Counted from the stretch's first letter, positions 52,735 through 60,966 are shown. The stretch: 64,000 nucleotides of DNA from Bradyrhizobium sp. LMTR 3 (GCF_001693485.1 NZ_MAXC01000046.1:124001-188000); one strand, 5' to 3'. The notes: generated by a model not told the origin, from the sequence alone. Translations and numbers: made by a program.

Positions 52735-53499
52735 ATGGAACTGATGATGCCGAGTTTTCACAACGGCGCTGTCGAAATTGCTTATCTCGACGAAGGCGAG
52801 GGCGATCCGATCGTCCTCGTGCATGGTTTTGCCTCCAGCAAGAACGTGAACTGGGTTTATCCCACCTGGGTTTCCGATCTGAGGAAGGACGGCCGCCGCG
52901 TGATCGCGCTCGACAATCGCGGCCATGGCGATTCCGAAAAGCTCTACGATTCCGCTGCTTACGATATTGCGATCATGGCAAGCGACGTCATTGCGCTGCT
53001 GGATCATCTGGGAATCGAGCGCGCCGACATCATGGGCTATTCGCTGGGATCGCGAATGACGGCGATCCTGGCGCGCGAGCAGCCGCAGCGGCTGCGCTCG
53101 GCGATTCTCGGCGGCATCGGGATCGGACTGATCGAGGGCGGCGGTCCCGGCGAGAACGTGGCGATCGCGCTGGAAGCGCCGTCGCTGGAGGACGTCACCG
53201 ATCCGGTCGGCCGCACCTTTCGCGCCTTCGCCGATCAGACGCGATCCGACCACCGCGCGCTCGCCGCTTGTCTGCGCGGCTCGCGGCGGCTGATGACGTC
53301 GGATGAAGCCGCCGGGATCCGCGTGCCGGTCCTGATTGCGGTCGGCACCAGGGATGAAATCGCCGGCTCAGCCGCGGCGCTCGGAAGGATCATTCCGGGC
53401 GCCGAGGTGCTCGACATTCCGAACCGCGATCACATGCGCGCCGTCGGCGACAAGGTCTACAAGGTCGGTGTCATCGATTTCCTGTCGCGACGGCAATGA
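52735..53499 (+). CDS. Alpha/beta hydrolase
   Basis: A 254-residue alpha/beta hydrolase. DPIVLVHGFASSKNVNW is the oxyanion strand, ALDNRGHGDSEK follows, the nucleophile is Ser in IMGYSLGSRM, then GTRDEIAG supplies the acid and NRDHMRA the histidine, so the Ser-Asp-His triad is complete. Starts at 52735, 52744 and 52747 are all possible. Its 3' end overlaps the convergent membrane-protein gene by 132 bases. Substrate unknown; esterase or lactonase activity is most likely. Confidence 0.88.
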   Translation: MELMMPSFHNGAVEIAYLDEGEGDPIVLVHGFASSKNVNWVYPTWVSDLRKDGRRVIALDNRGHGDSEKLYDSAAYDIAIMASDVIALLDHLGIERADIMGYSLGSRMTAILAREQPQRLRSAILGGIGIGLIEGGGPGENVAIALEAPSLEDVTDPVGRTFRAFADQTRSDHRALAACLRGSRRLMTSDEAAGIRVPVLIAVGTRDEIAGSAAALGRIIPGAEVLDIPNRDHMRAVGDKVYKVGVIDFLSRRQ

Positions 53500-54870
53500 G
53501 CGGCCGCGCGCGTCTTCACCGGCGAATTGCCTGATGGTCGCGATCAGCACCACCGTGGTCGCAAGCCACCCCAGCCGCGCGCCGTAGCGATCGTGCGGAC
53601 CGGATATCACGGCGCAGACGAAAGCATTGCCGAGCAGCGCGAACGAGACCGTGCCGGCGAGCAAGGTGAGATCGTCGAACGGTCGGCGCAGCACGCCGCG
53701 GCCGAACAGGATGAGGGCCAGCAGCATCGACGCCAGCGCAACGGGAATGTGAATCCGGTTGATCGCGGTGAAGTCGAAGTGCCAGCGCTGCTGTTGCGCC
53801 GCGCGCATCGGCTTTACCTGTGCGGGAAGAAAGCGCTCGATGATGCCGTAGGTATGGCCGAGCCAGCCGTCGGTGCCTTCGCCGGTCCCGACGTAGACGA
53901 ATTGCTGCGCGGTGGCGATGGCCGCCGCCTTGGCCTGCCAGGCCGGATATTCGGCCAGCGAATGCAACACGATAAAGCGCATCTCGTCGTTCAGTCCCTG
54001 AAAGCGGCCAAGCGTGTTGAACATGCTGTTGCCCCACAGAAACTGGTCGGCGGTGGCCGGCAGCTTGTCTCGATAGGGGCACAGCTTGAAATTCTGCTTC
54101 GGGCAATGATCGCGCAAATACTGCGCGACGATGCCATCCTGCAGCATCCGTGCGAACGCCACGCCGTAACCGCCCGGCGTCCACGCCAGCTTCCCGGATA
54201 ATGCGAAATTGGTCGACAGCAACAGCGCAGCTCCGGCGACGATGGTCAGGCTGCCCTGCGTCAGTCCGGAAACGGAAATCCGCCCGCGCAGAAAGGGACG
54301 CGCGATCCAGCCGACGCAGCACAGTCCGAGCAGCACCGCGAGCGTCGCGCTATGGGTCGCTGCGGCGAAAGCGGTGAGGCCGAACAGCAGGCATTTTTCC
54401 GGGATCGAAGTCCGCTCGCCAAGCACGACCAGGATGAACAGCGAAAGCACCGATAACCCGGCGAAAATGTCGGTCAGGAGCGTGCTGGCAAGAAAAGGCA
54501 GCGAGGTGGTCAGGGCCAGCACGAAGCTCATGGCCAGGAGCCGCAACGGCTCGGAGATACCGAGCACGCGCAGCGTTAACTGCAGGATCCACAGCGTCGC
54601 CAACGCGTTGATCCCGAGGTTGATCCAGAAGCTCGAATCCTCGCCGAAGTGAAGATAGAGGCCGAACGTGGTGGAGCGGCTGGGGACCAGGTAGCCCTCG
54701 TACCAGCGGGCCAGATAGCCGCCGGTGTCCCACTGGAGCAGGGGATAGCCATTCCACAGGGCAGGGGCCAGCAACATCAATGGGATGGCGATGGCGGCGA
54801 TCCAGGCCGAGCGCGAATTCGCAGCGGTACGCGCCCGCAAAATCTGCGTGCTGATGTGGCTTCCCCCCAT
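53368..54870 (-). CDS. Multi-pass membrane protein of unknown function
   Basis: A 500-residue protein with about ten hydrophobic segments (for example IAAIAIPLMLLAPALW, LQLTLRVLGISEPLRLLAMS, VLALTTSLPFLASTLLTDIF). The mixed cytoplasmic/periplasmic loop around 280-390 contains DHCPKQNFKLCPYRDKL. The layout is reminiscent of GT-C-type membrane glycosyltransferases, but no catalytic DE/DD motif was found. The last ~45 residues (DARGRSLPSRQEIDDTD and on) are charged, non-membrane, and antisense to the hydrolase gene, so they look like read-through past a lost stop. The start at 54870 is uncertain. Confidence 0.65.
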   Translation of the reverse strand: MGGSHISTQILRARTAANSRSAWIAAIAIPLMLLAPALWNGYPLLQWDTGGYLARWYEGYLVPSRSTTFGLYLHFGEDSSFWINLGINALATLWILQLTLRVLGISEPLRLLAMSFVLALTTSLPFLASTLLTDIFAGLSVLSLFILVVLGERTSIPEKCLLFGLTAFAAATHSATLAVLLGLCCVGWIARPFLRGRISVSGLTQGSLTIVAGAALLLSTNFALSGKLAWTPGGYGVAFARMLQDGIVAQYLRDHCPKQNFKLCPYRDKLPATADQFLWGNSMFNTLGRFQGLNDEMRFIVLHSLAEYPAWQAKAAAIATAQQFVYVGTGEGTDGWLGHTYGIIERFLPAQVKPMRAAQQQRWHFDFTAINRIHIPVALASMLLALILFGRGVLRRPFDDLTLLAGTVSFALLGNAFVCAVISGPHDRYGARLGWLATTVVLIATIRQFAGEDARGRSLPSRQEIDDTDLVDLVADGAHVIAVRNVEHLGARNDPSERRG

Positions 54871-55013
54871 TTGGGCAGCATCCGCCGAATGGCAGGTCCG
54901 CCGAAATTCACCAATAGTCGCAGGCCCGCCGGCTTGATTTCCTGATACCGCTGACCACCTTGAACTAACCCCCACGGCATTCGGAGGCGGTTTACGCTGA
55001 CCTGCGCCTGCCC

Positions 55014-55043
55014 GGGACAGAAGTCCGCCCGCCGTGCTATAAT
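55014..55043 (+). promoter_or_regulatory. Promoter of cysE
   Basis: GGGACA (55014-55019), an 18-base spacer and a consensus TATAAT (55038-55043), 34 bases before the cysE ATG. The -10 is perfect; the -35 matches loosely. Confidence 0.6.
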
Positions 55044-55076
55044 AGCAACGTAATCAGGGAATTTGCGAGAGCAATC

Positions 55077-55904
55077 ATGGCAGTGCATCAGGTCAATCCG
55101 CAAGCGTCGAAGCTCGCCGCACTCGATCCGATCTGGGACCGCATCCGCGGCGAGGCGGAGGACATCGTCCGCCGCGAACCCGAGCTTGCATCCTTCATCT
55201 ATTCGACCGTGCTGCATCACGACCGCCTGGAGGAATCGGTGGTGCATCGTCTCGCCGAGCGGCTCGATCACTCGGCGCTATCGGGCGATTTGATCCGGCA
55301 GACCTATGACGAGGCGCTGCGTGACGAGCCCGATCTCGGCAACGCGTTCCGCGCCGATCTGGTCGCGGTCTACGACCGCGATCCCGCAACCTCGCGCTTC
55401 ATTGATCCATTGCTCTACTTCAAGGGCTTTCACGCGCTGCAGACCCATCGCCTGGCGCACTGGCTCTATCAAAAGGGCCGCAAGGATTTTGCCTATTATC
55501 TGCAGAGCCGCTCGTCGGCGGTGTTTCAGACCGATATCAACCCCGCCGCCAAAATCGGCCGCGGCATTTTTCTCGATCACGCGACCGGCTTCGTCTGTGG
55601 CGAGACCGCCGTGATCGACGACGACGTTTCGATCCTGCACGGTGTCACGCTCGGAGGCACCGGCAAGGAGAACGAGGATCGTCATCCGAAGATCAGGCGC
55701 GGCGTGCTGATCGGGGCAGGCGCCAAAATTCTCGGCAATATCGAGATCGGCCATTGCGCGCGCATTGCCGCGGGCTCGGTGGTGGTCAAGCCGGTGCCGC
55801 ACAATGTCACGGTGGCCGGCGTTCCCGCCAAGATCGTGGGCGAGGCCGGCTGCGCGGAGCCGTCGCGCACCATGGATCAGATGCTCGGCGCGATCGGGCT
55901 TTGA
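55077..55904 (+). CDS. cysE: Serine O-acetyltransferase
   Basis: A 275-residue CysE, the first enzyme of cysteine synthesis, which acetylates L-serine with acetyl-CoA. The N-terminal helical domain (about 1-145) is typical (WDRIRGEAEDIVRREPELAS), and the left-handed beta-helix follows with NPAAKIGRGIFLDHATGFV (catalytic His), GVTLGGTGKENEDRHPKIRR and IGAGAKILGNIEIGHCARIA. It has a TATAAT promoter at 55038. No cysteine-synthase gene is next to it. Feedback inhibition by cysteine is normal for the family but not readable here. Confidence 0.95.
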   Translation: MAVHQVNPQASKLAALDPIWDRIRGEAEDIVRREPELASFIYSTVLHHDRLEESVVHRLAERLDHSALSGDLIRQTYDEALRDEPDLGNAFRADLVAVYDRDPATSRFIDPLLYFKGFHALQTHRLAHWLYQKGRKDFAYYLQSRSSAVFQTDINPAAKIGRGIFLDHATGFVCGETAVIDDDVSILHGVTLGGTGKENEDRHPKIRRGVLIGAGAKILGNIEIGHCARIAAGSVVVKPVPHNVTVAGVPAKIVGEAGCAEPSRTMDQMLGAIGL

Positions 55905-56011
55905 TTTTCCACACATTCTGCCAGCCGTATTTGTGAAGTTACGGCTGGTAGTCTGCGCCGTCTCGTCCTAAAAACCTCCCGGAAATTTAGAGAATCCGAT
56001 TGGAGACTGCT

Positions 56012-56230
56012 GTGGACGTTCAGGAAGTCAGGAAGCTCGACGCCTATCTCAAGCGCGTATTCGGCAATCCCAAGATCCGCGTCGTGCCGCGGCCGAAAAA
56101 GGACGACTCCGCCGAGGTCTATATCGGCGAGGAGTTCATCGGCGTGCTGTTCGTCGATGACGAGGACGACGATCGCTCGTTCCAGTTTCAGATGGCGATC
56201 CTCGAGGAAGATCTCGCCGACGTCGGGTGA
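56012..56230 (+). CDS. DUF3126 family protein
   Basis: A 72-residue protein typical of Rhizobiales: LDAYLKRVFGNPKIRVVPRP, then the strand AEVYIGEEFIGVLFVDDEDD and a C-terminal helix MAILEEDLADVG. It is probably a single small alpha/beta domain. The GTG at 56012 is preceded by GGAG at 6 bases and is a better start than TTG 56000. It follows cysE by about 107 bases on the same strand. No function is known for the family. Confidence 0.85.
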   Translation: MDVQEVRKLDAYLKRVFGNPKIRVVPRPKKDDSAEVYIGEEFIGVLFVDDEDDDRSFQFQMAILEEDLADVG

Positions 56231-56266
56231 GGGCGCAGCCGCGCCGCCCATGCGCTTCGGCTTGAT

Positions 56267-56563
56267 CTACTTCCTCACCAGGTGCCGGCTCGGCGTCATG
56301 GCCGCGGGAGCCATTGGCGAAATCGAGAACGTCAACCAGGTGTTCCAACTGGACGGCCTGTTTTCGGCGGCGAACTCACCGTAGCCTTTGAGATTCAGAT
56401 ATCCCTGCAGGTCCCCGACCGGGAAAAGAAACCCGACTTGCGGGCCGAGGCCGACGACGCGCGACCGGAAACCGCCCAACAGCGGGTGCTGGCCAAAATC
56501 GTCCGTGATTTGCTGATAGTAGTAGCCCGACGAAAACCTGCTTGGAAAGAAACTTGGAAGCAC
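56267..56563 (-). pseudogene. C-terminal remnant of a Phenol_MetA_deg family (outer-membrane transporter-like) gene
   Basis: About 99 codons. Residues about 14-80 (YYYQQITDDFGQHPLLGGF, VVGLGPQVGFLFPVGDLQGY, then NLKGYGEFAAENRPSSWNTW) match the ends of proteins annotated as phenol-degradation protein meta/transporter, normally about 300 residues. Upstream of the remnant no matching N-terminal part is readable, and the natural stop is followed by an unrelated tail (MAPAAMTPSRHLVRK). It lies in the 700-base gap after DUF3126 and is antisense to the frame at 56526-56849. Confidence 0.7.
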
Positions 56564-56849
56564 CCCAGTCGATGTAGTATCTGCTTCAAGGCTTGCTGCG
56601 ACAACTGCAATTGCTCTGATTTCGGCAACATTCCTGACAATTGAACCACCGTCGAAGGGCGGAATTTCATTTGGTGTAGAGGAGGCTCAAGCACGGGTAG
56701 GTCGTCCTGCGACTCCCGGCAGCGTAGCTGGCGTAGCGAGGCGGACTACCCGGCGCGCCGTCGTTGGCGGAGCAGTCGTTGGCGGCGCCGTTGTTGCGCC
56801 GGTAGTTCGGCCGAGGTGTGGCTACTATCCATATCCGCCTTGCTATTAA
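56526..56849 (+). pseudogene. Secreted Gly/Val-rich protein frame without a usable start
   Basis: A frame open from a stop at 56523 to TAA 56847 encodes a signal-peptide-like SRLAATTAIALISATFLTIE, then ARVGRPATPGSVAGVARRTT, then RRAVVGGAVVGGAVVAPVV and the tail CGYYPYPPCY. The later part looks like small exported proteins of Bradyrhizobium, but no ATG, GTG or TTG is in frame before the hydrophobic part; the nearest ATG (56572) meets TAG at once. The gene may be frameshifted, use a rare start such as CTG 56538, or be dead. Confidence 0.45.
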
Positions 56850-56930
56850 GTTGTTGCCGGCTCTTCCGCTGCAGCGATAGCTGCACACGGAAGAGCCGAG
56901 TGACCGCGCTTTTTCCGGAAAGGAATTGCC

Positions 56931-57296
56931 ATGCATGCAGCCATTCTAGGACTTGCGGCAGGGGTTGGACTGCTGGTCCAGGCCTCCGACCAGGTACCCA
57001 AACTTGACGTTGCGGCTACCTGCAGAGGTTCCGTAGATGCCGACAAGGCGATGGGGCTCGCCTTGCCGCAAAGCTTCGACAAGTGCATGAGCGACGAGCA
57101 CTCGGCCCAACAGCAATTGGCGCCGATTTGGTCGAGATATTCCGCTTCGATCCAGGCTCGCTGCCACGGCGAGGCTGCGGCGGCCGGCAACGAAAGCTAT
57201 GTTGATCTGCTCGTCTGCCTTCAGATGACCGACGGCCCTAACGCAGCATCCGCAATAAGCCTCGTCGGCGCGAGCAAGAAGAGGCGCCCGAACTGA
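56931..57296 (+). CDS. Hypothetical secreted protein
   Basis: A 121-residue protein with a weak N-terminal signal (MHAAILGLAAGVGLLVQA), then KLDVAATCRGSVDADKAMGL, SFDKCMSDEHSAQQQLAPIW, ARCHGEAAAAGNESYVDLLV and a C-terminal CLQM. Four cysteines are spaced as in a periplasmic disulfide-bonded helical protein. ATG 56931 has AAAGGAA upstream. The family is known in Bradyrhizobium relatives from memory; no function is known. Confidence 0.7.
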   Translation: MHAAILGLAAGVGLLVQASDQVPKLDVAATCRGSVDADKAMGLALPQSFDKCMSDEHSAQQQLAPIWSRYSASIQARCHGEAAAAGNESYVDLLVCLQMTDGPNAASAISLVGASKKRRPN

Positions 57297-57477
57297 GCCT
57301 GGGTGCATCCGGCAGTTCATTTTGGGCCGCTCGTTGAACCATTGATAATGCACAGGGGATCAGGGAAGGCCTCATGCGGCGTAGATTTTCGACAACCTCC
57401 CTGACGCTCACAGGGCTGGCGTTGCTCTGAAGCTCGCGGAGGGGACGCCTGCGTGGTCAAATCTCGACCGCCATCTC
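57297..57477. other. Gap with an 18-codon leader-like frame
   Basis: AGGGAAGG and ATG 57375 start a short frame MRRRFSTTSLTLTGLALL that stops at 57429-57431. It looks like the beginning of a signal peptide cut off by a stop, next to the TPR remnant at 57478. Nothing else is seen. Confidence 0.35.
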
Positions 57478-57732
57478 TTGCGGCAAGCCGGGCGCGACGG
57501 CGAGGGGAGCAAGGTGCTTCGCGCCGCGATTGAGACATCGCCGCAAGATGCGGGGCTGCACCACGCGCTTGGCTTTGCCCTCGTTCGCGCCAAGCGGTCC
57601 GATGAAGCGCTGCGTGAACTTCGGCGTGCCAGTGAACTCGATCCGGCACAGGCCAGATATGCCTATGTTTACGCTATCGCGCTGGACTCGGCCGGGCGCC
57701 GCAAGGACGTTGACGATTCGCTCCGCCGCTAG
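57478..57732 (+). pseudogene. Remnant of a tetratricopeptide-repeat protein gene
   Basis: About 84 codons. Two TPR units are visible (QDAGLHHALGFALVRAKRSD and DPAQARYAYVYAIALDSAGR), then a frame break-like end DVDDSLRR at the stop. Similar TPR tracts are found at the C-termini of multihaem cytochrome-type proteins, but no haem motif or N-terminal part is readable upstream. It overlaps the stop of the minus-strand gene at 57729 by four bases. Likely the tail of a decayed gene. Confidence 0.6.
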
Positions 57733-58442
57733 CCCTTCGGCCCGCGCATCTGCGCGGTCAAACGGTCCATCGCGTTCGCGACGTCGCGCCAATGCGACAG
57801 CCAACTCCGCGGAAAGCGGAACGTCAGGTCGGCGCCGTCGACGCGACGCTCGCTCAGGCACATGCCGGGAGTCAGGCCGTCGCGGGTGCAGCGCGCGTTG
57901 AGGCTCGGTGCGCCGGCGGAGAACAGGTCCTCGTTGGCGTAGGGCGATCCGTCGCGGAAGGCGCGCGTCGTCAATCCGTCGTCGATCGATGTCGCCCTCT
58001 GTTCGAGGTAGCGCGGATAGATCGTGCGCACCCGTGTGTCCGGCGCCAGCGTGTCGTGGTGAGCCGATATCGACAGGAAGATACGGTCGATCGGCTGCAC
58101 CTTCTCTTCGATCGTATCGGCGCTGACGTGCTTCGGCGCATCCGGCGGTTCAAGCGACGGGAAGACGAAACTGAGATCGACCCGCTCCTGCGGCCCGGAG
58201 TGGCGCTGGATCTTGCGGCGGATCGCTGCTGTCGGCACGTTGAAGAGCGTGGCGCCGACGCTGACCGGCAACCGGCCCGGAGCGCTGGCGGGCCGCGCCA
58301 CCCAGGTTGGCCACAGCAAATAAGCGACGAAGGCAATGGCGCCCGCGGTGATGGATACCACGACCATGATGAGCATCATTTGCGAGCGCGGATCCCTGTG
58401 GGTGTCGCGGGCAAGGTGCTGGGCCGTCGAAAGCAGGGTCAT
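57729..58442 (-). CDS. Hypothetical membrane-anchored protein
   Basis: A 237-residue protein with one membrane segment (MLIMVVVSITAGAIAFVAYL, about 24-43). A periplasmic domain follows, with RLPVSVGATLFNVPTAAIRR, VDLSFVFPSLEPPDAPKHVS and a C-terminal CTRDGLTPGMCLSERRVDGA with two cysteines that could pair. The family is not recognised; the single-anchor topology and mixed domain are typical of an envelope protein. ATG 58442 is used; ATG 58502 is an alternative. No strong ribosome site was found for either. Confidence 0.7.
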   Translation of the reverse strand: MTLLSTAQHLARDTHRDPRSQMMLIMVVVSITAGAIAFVAYLLWPTWVARPASAPGRLPVSVGATLFNVPTAAIRRKIQRHSGPQERVDLSFVFPSLEPPDAPKHVSADTIEEKVQPIDRIFLSISAHHDTLAPDTRVRTIYPRYLEQRATSIDDGLTTRAFRDGSPYANEDLFSAGAPSLNARCTRDGLTPGMCLSERRVDGADLTFRFPRSWLSHWRDVANAMDRLTAQMRGPKG

Positions 58443-58681
58443 GAACGAGGCATCGGTCGGGTTCGAGGCTCGGGCACGATCCCGAGAGCTTACGCGAATC
58501 ATCCCGCGAATATGCCATGGGCAGCGCGATTTCCGCATGATTTCACGGGAGTCCGGGCCCTGCAGCCATGCGCAAACGAGGTCCCGGCGGTTCGCTGTTA
58601 ACCTTTCCTTAAGGATACTGTGGCGGCCGCCGGCCAATTTTGCGAAAGCAGGGCACGGTTCGTCGAGTACGGGAAGTTGTC

Positions 58682-59011
58682 ATGTCGCCCGATGCGTTGA
58701 ATTCCCTGTTCTCCCTGTGCATCGGCTTTGCGCTCGCAGGCGCGCTCGCCAGCGGCTATCAGGCGATGGCAGCGCGGCCGGCGGGATTCGGGCTGCTTGG
58801 GGAAGGCGTGGCGCCGAAGACATTTGCGGCCGTGCCGTTTCTGGTTTTCGCCGCACCCTTCATCATCATGCGCAACACGCTGCGCGGCGCGAAGATCGAG
58901 CGCCGCCGCTTCGAATTCGTGATGATGGCGACCGTGCTTTCAGGCTTCTGGAGCTTGATGTCCGGCACGTTCTTCCTGATGACGCTGCGAGCCGCGGGCG
59001 TGCTGGCCTGA
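58682..59011 (+). CDS. Small membrane protein (possibly DUF6949-like)
   Basis: A 109-residue protein with about three hydrophobic segments: LNSLFSLCIGFALAGALASG (about 5-24), FAAVPFLVFAAPFIIM (about 49-64) and a C-terminal VLSGFWSLMSGTFFLMTLRA. The loop between the first two is glycine-rich (RPAGFGLLGEGVAP). ATG 58682 has GGGAAG upstream. The family assignment is from memory and weak; function unknown. Confidence 0.7.
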   Translation: MSPDALNSLFSLCIGFALAGALASGYQAMAARPAGFGLLGEGVAPKTFAAVPFLVFAAPFIIMRNTLRGAKIERRRFEFVMMATVLSGFWSLMSGTFFLMTLRAAGVLA

Positions 59012-59079
59012 GGCTTGCGGCCTGTTCGCTTGATCCGCTGCCTGGGGCTGTGCCAAGGTCTCCGCCAGAGCCTCTTCCG

Positions 59080-59195
59080 TTCCGATTGAATCGGAACGGA
59101 GCTCCAGACTTTGTTTTGACGCGTTTTCTTCACGCGAACCGGGATCCACCCTCGGATCAAGTCCGAGGCATGCTTCGCTCGAAAACGCTCTAACG
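59080..59195. repeat. Intergenic repeat (family H)
   Basis: TTCCGATTGAATCGGAACGG is a palindrome, followed by GTTTTGACGCGTTTTCTTCA, GCGAACCGGGATCCACCCTC and TTCGCTCGAAAACGCTC. I recognise this as a dispersed element of Bradyrhizobium/Rhodopseudomonas-type genomes. It lies between the membrane-protein gene and the carbonic anhydrase. Confidence 0.6.
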
Positions 59196-59208
59196 GAGAC
59201 CTTTTGTT

Positions 59209-59739
59209 ATGGCGATCTACGAACTCGACGGACAGGGGCCTGAATTCCCCGCAAATGGAAACTATTTCATCGCAGACACCGCCGTCGTGATCGGCAAGGT
59301 GCGCCTTCTGAATTCGGCCAGCGTATGGTTCGGCGCGGTGCTGCGCGGCGACAATGAGTGGATCGAGATCGGCGAGGGCTCCAACGTGCAGGACAATTCC
59401 ACCTGCCATACCGACCGCGGCTTTCCGCTCACGATCGGCAAGAACTGCACCGTCGGTCACAACGTCATCCTGCATGGCTGCACGCTCGAAGACGACGCGC
59501 TGGTCGGCATGGGTTCGATCGTCATGAACGGCGCGAAGATACGCCGCGGCAGCATCGTCGGTGCGGGATCGGTCATCACCGAAGGCAAGGAATATCCCGA
59601 ATATTCCCTGATCATCGGCTCGCCCGCGCGCGTGATCCGCACCTTGTCGCCCGAGCAGGTGACGGCGATGGGAAGTGCTGCGAAATTCTACGCGCTCAAC
59701 GGGCCGCGGTTCAAAAACGGACTGAAGAAGATCGGCTGA
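59209..59739 (+). CDS. Gamma-class carbonic anhydrase family protein
   Basis: A 176-residue left-handed beta-helix protein. RGDNEWIEIGEGSNVQDNST leads to His67 (CHTDRG), with His84 and His89 (VGHNVILHGC) as the three metal ligands of gamma-carbonic anhydrases. MGSIVMNGAKIRRGSIVGAG and SLIIGSPARVIRTLSPEQV are standard. It would hydrate CO2 or serve another acyl-type role, since some members lack activity. ATG 59209 is preceded by CGGAGACC. Not obviously in an operon. Confidence 0.92.
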   Translation: MAIYELDGQGPEFPANGNYFIADTAVVIGKVRLLNSASVWFGAVLRGDNEWIEIGEGSNVQDNSTCHTDRGFPLTIGKNCTVGHNVILHGCTLEDDALVGMGSIVMNGAKIRRGSIVGAGSVITEGKEYPEYSLIIGSPARVIRTLSPEQVTAMGSAAKFYALNGPRFKNGLKKIG

Positions 59740-59778
59740 GCCCTCGCAGCAAATCGAGTGTTGGCGCGAGCGCGTTGC

Positions 59779-59946
59779 TCAGATACCGTCGCCCTTGTTC
59801 GCCTCGCGAGGGCCGGCGACCTTTTCATGGCCGGCGGCCCAGAGCGCATGCTCCTCGCTGCCATCCCGATATGGATTGGCTTCCGCCGGAATGTTCTGGC
59901 GCGCGGCGCGCTGGCCTTGCTCGAAAGGGTCGGGGTCGGAATTCAT
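59779..59946 (-). CDS. RMF/CrpP-like small protein
   Basis: A 55-residue protein: MNSDPDPFEQGQRAARQNI, then PAEANPYRDGSEEHALWAAG and HEKVAG. The A-x2-G-Q-x-A-A-R start, the NPY segment and the final ALWAAGHE fit the small helical RMF/CrpP family, known in ribosome hibernation and other stress roles. Its ATG overlaps the TGA of the RHH-like gene by four bases (ATGA), so the two are translationally coupled. The actual role is untested. Confidence 0.6.
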   Translation of the reverse strand: MNSDPDPFEQGQRAARQNIPAEANPYRDGSEEHALWAAGHEKVAGPREANKGDGI

Positions 59947-60170
59947 GATGCCGCCTTTCGGTTTTTCGATCTGGTTCTTTTCGGCATCGCTGCGTTCGAA
60001 GCGGCTGCGCTTTTCCGCAGCGCGTCCTTGAGGTCGATGGGGATGCCGTGCTTCTTCAAGAGGTCCGCAAAGGCTTCGTCAGCCAGTTCCTGAAATGTCG
60101 CCATCCGGTCACGTGCAAGCTGTTTCAGCTTGTCGTGCGTGTCGTCGTCGAAGGCGATCAATTTGCGCAA
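59943..60170 (-). CDS. Small helical (ribbon-helix-helix-like) protein
   Basis: A 75-residue protein: LRKLIAFDDDTHDKLKQLAR, DRMATFQELADEAFADLLKK, then a basic tail (KRTRSKNRKAAS). The first strand plus two helices resembles a ribbon-helix-helix DNA-binding fold, with the basic tail adding to nucleic-acid affinity. TTG 60170 is the likely start (the frame before it is not coding). It is followed by the RMF/CrpP-like gene with a 4-base overlap, like a toxin-antitoxin or regulator pair, but no toxin is evident. Confidence 0.6.
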   Translation of the reverse strand: MRKLIAFDDDTHDKLKQLARDRMATFQELADEAFADLLKKHGIPIDLKDALRKSAAASNAAMPKRTRSKNRKAAS

Positions 60171-60283
60171 AGCGTGGCCACTCCGGCCGTCGAGCGGATG
60201 TGAATGAATGATCCGGCAGTGGAATCGTTCCGGCAGGAACAAGGCCAGGGCGCTGTCGTTGCTTCTCAAAAGGAGATTTTCCG

Positions 60284-60691
60284 ATGAAGCTGGCTTCTGC
60301 AGCCGCTGCTGTCGCGGCAATCACAATCCTGATATCGCCGGTCACTTCATTTGCACAGGGCGTCGGCGGAGCGTCCTCCGGCAGCCCCGGCACCACAGGC
60401 TCTCCGGGCGCAGGCTCGGCCGGTGTGGGTACGCCAGGTGTCACGGGCGTGTCGCCAAGTCCCACGACTCCCGGTGGGTTGAACAATGCCGGTCCGAGCG
60501 GCGCGGCAAATCCGTCCGGACTCGCGCAGCCGCCCCCGCCTGGCACCAATACCGCCGGCACCGCCCAGTCGTCAGGCCGGGGCGTGACGACCGGCTCGGC
60601 CAGACAGGGCAGTTCAACCGATGACGCTGTGATCAACGAAGAAAACAAGACGGTCGATCGGAAGATAAAGGGCATTTGCCGCGGCTGCTAA
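60284..60691 (+). CDS. Secreted Gly/Ser/Thr/Pro-rich low-complexity protein
   Basis: A 135-residue protein with a signal peptide (about 1-25, ending PVTSFAQ). A low-complexity body of G, S, T, P and A follows (SSGSPGTTGSPGAGSAGVGT), and a more ordinary C-terminal segment with two cysteines (EENKTVDRKIKGICRGC). The Shine-Dalgarno AAAAGGAGA is strong. Such proteins are often exposed on the surface. Unknown function. Confidence 0.75.
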   Translation: MKLASAAAAVAAITILISPVTSFAQGVGGASSGSPGTTGSPGAGSAGVGTPGVTGVSPSPTTPGGLNNAGPSGAANPSGLAQPPPPGTNTAGTAQSSGRGVTTGSARQGSSTDDAVINEENKTVDRKIKGICRGC

Positions 60692-60966
60692 AAACCATGC
60701 CCGAGCGACGTCCGGTCACAGGACAGCGCTTGTGACACGGCAAGAATAGTCGACTTCGACAACATCGCGCGCAGTCGTGTACTGCGCGCGATCCCTGCTG
60801 CCTGCCATCACCAGCCATCCATCGCAATTTTCCGATAAATTGCGCATATTAATTGATACATCCTTAGATAAGCATATGGAACTTTGCCGCGCGTGCATGG
60901 AACCGCTGCATATCTGACAAAGAACTTGGGGAGGCGGGAAGCCTGCAGTGCCGCGCCCTGTCGAGG
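60692..60966. other. Intergenic region before the adhesin gene
   Basis: It is AT-richer in 60830-60900 (TATTAATTGATACATCC, AAGCATATGG) and contains the upstream part of the adhesin transcript. No gene is seen. A promoter is likely here but the -35/-10 boxes are not certain. Confidence 0.35.

Noticed and set aside
56846..57190. A minus-strand frame opposite the secreted protein at 56931
   Set aside because: The plus-strand gene has a signal peptide, ribosome site and paired cysteines, whereas the minus frame has none of these.
59758..60093. A 111-codon plus-strand frame over the small gene pair
   Set aside because: The minus strand holds two better genes with ATGA coupling and recognisable folds; the plus frame has no ribosome site.
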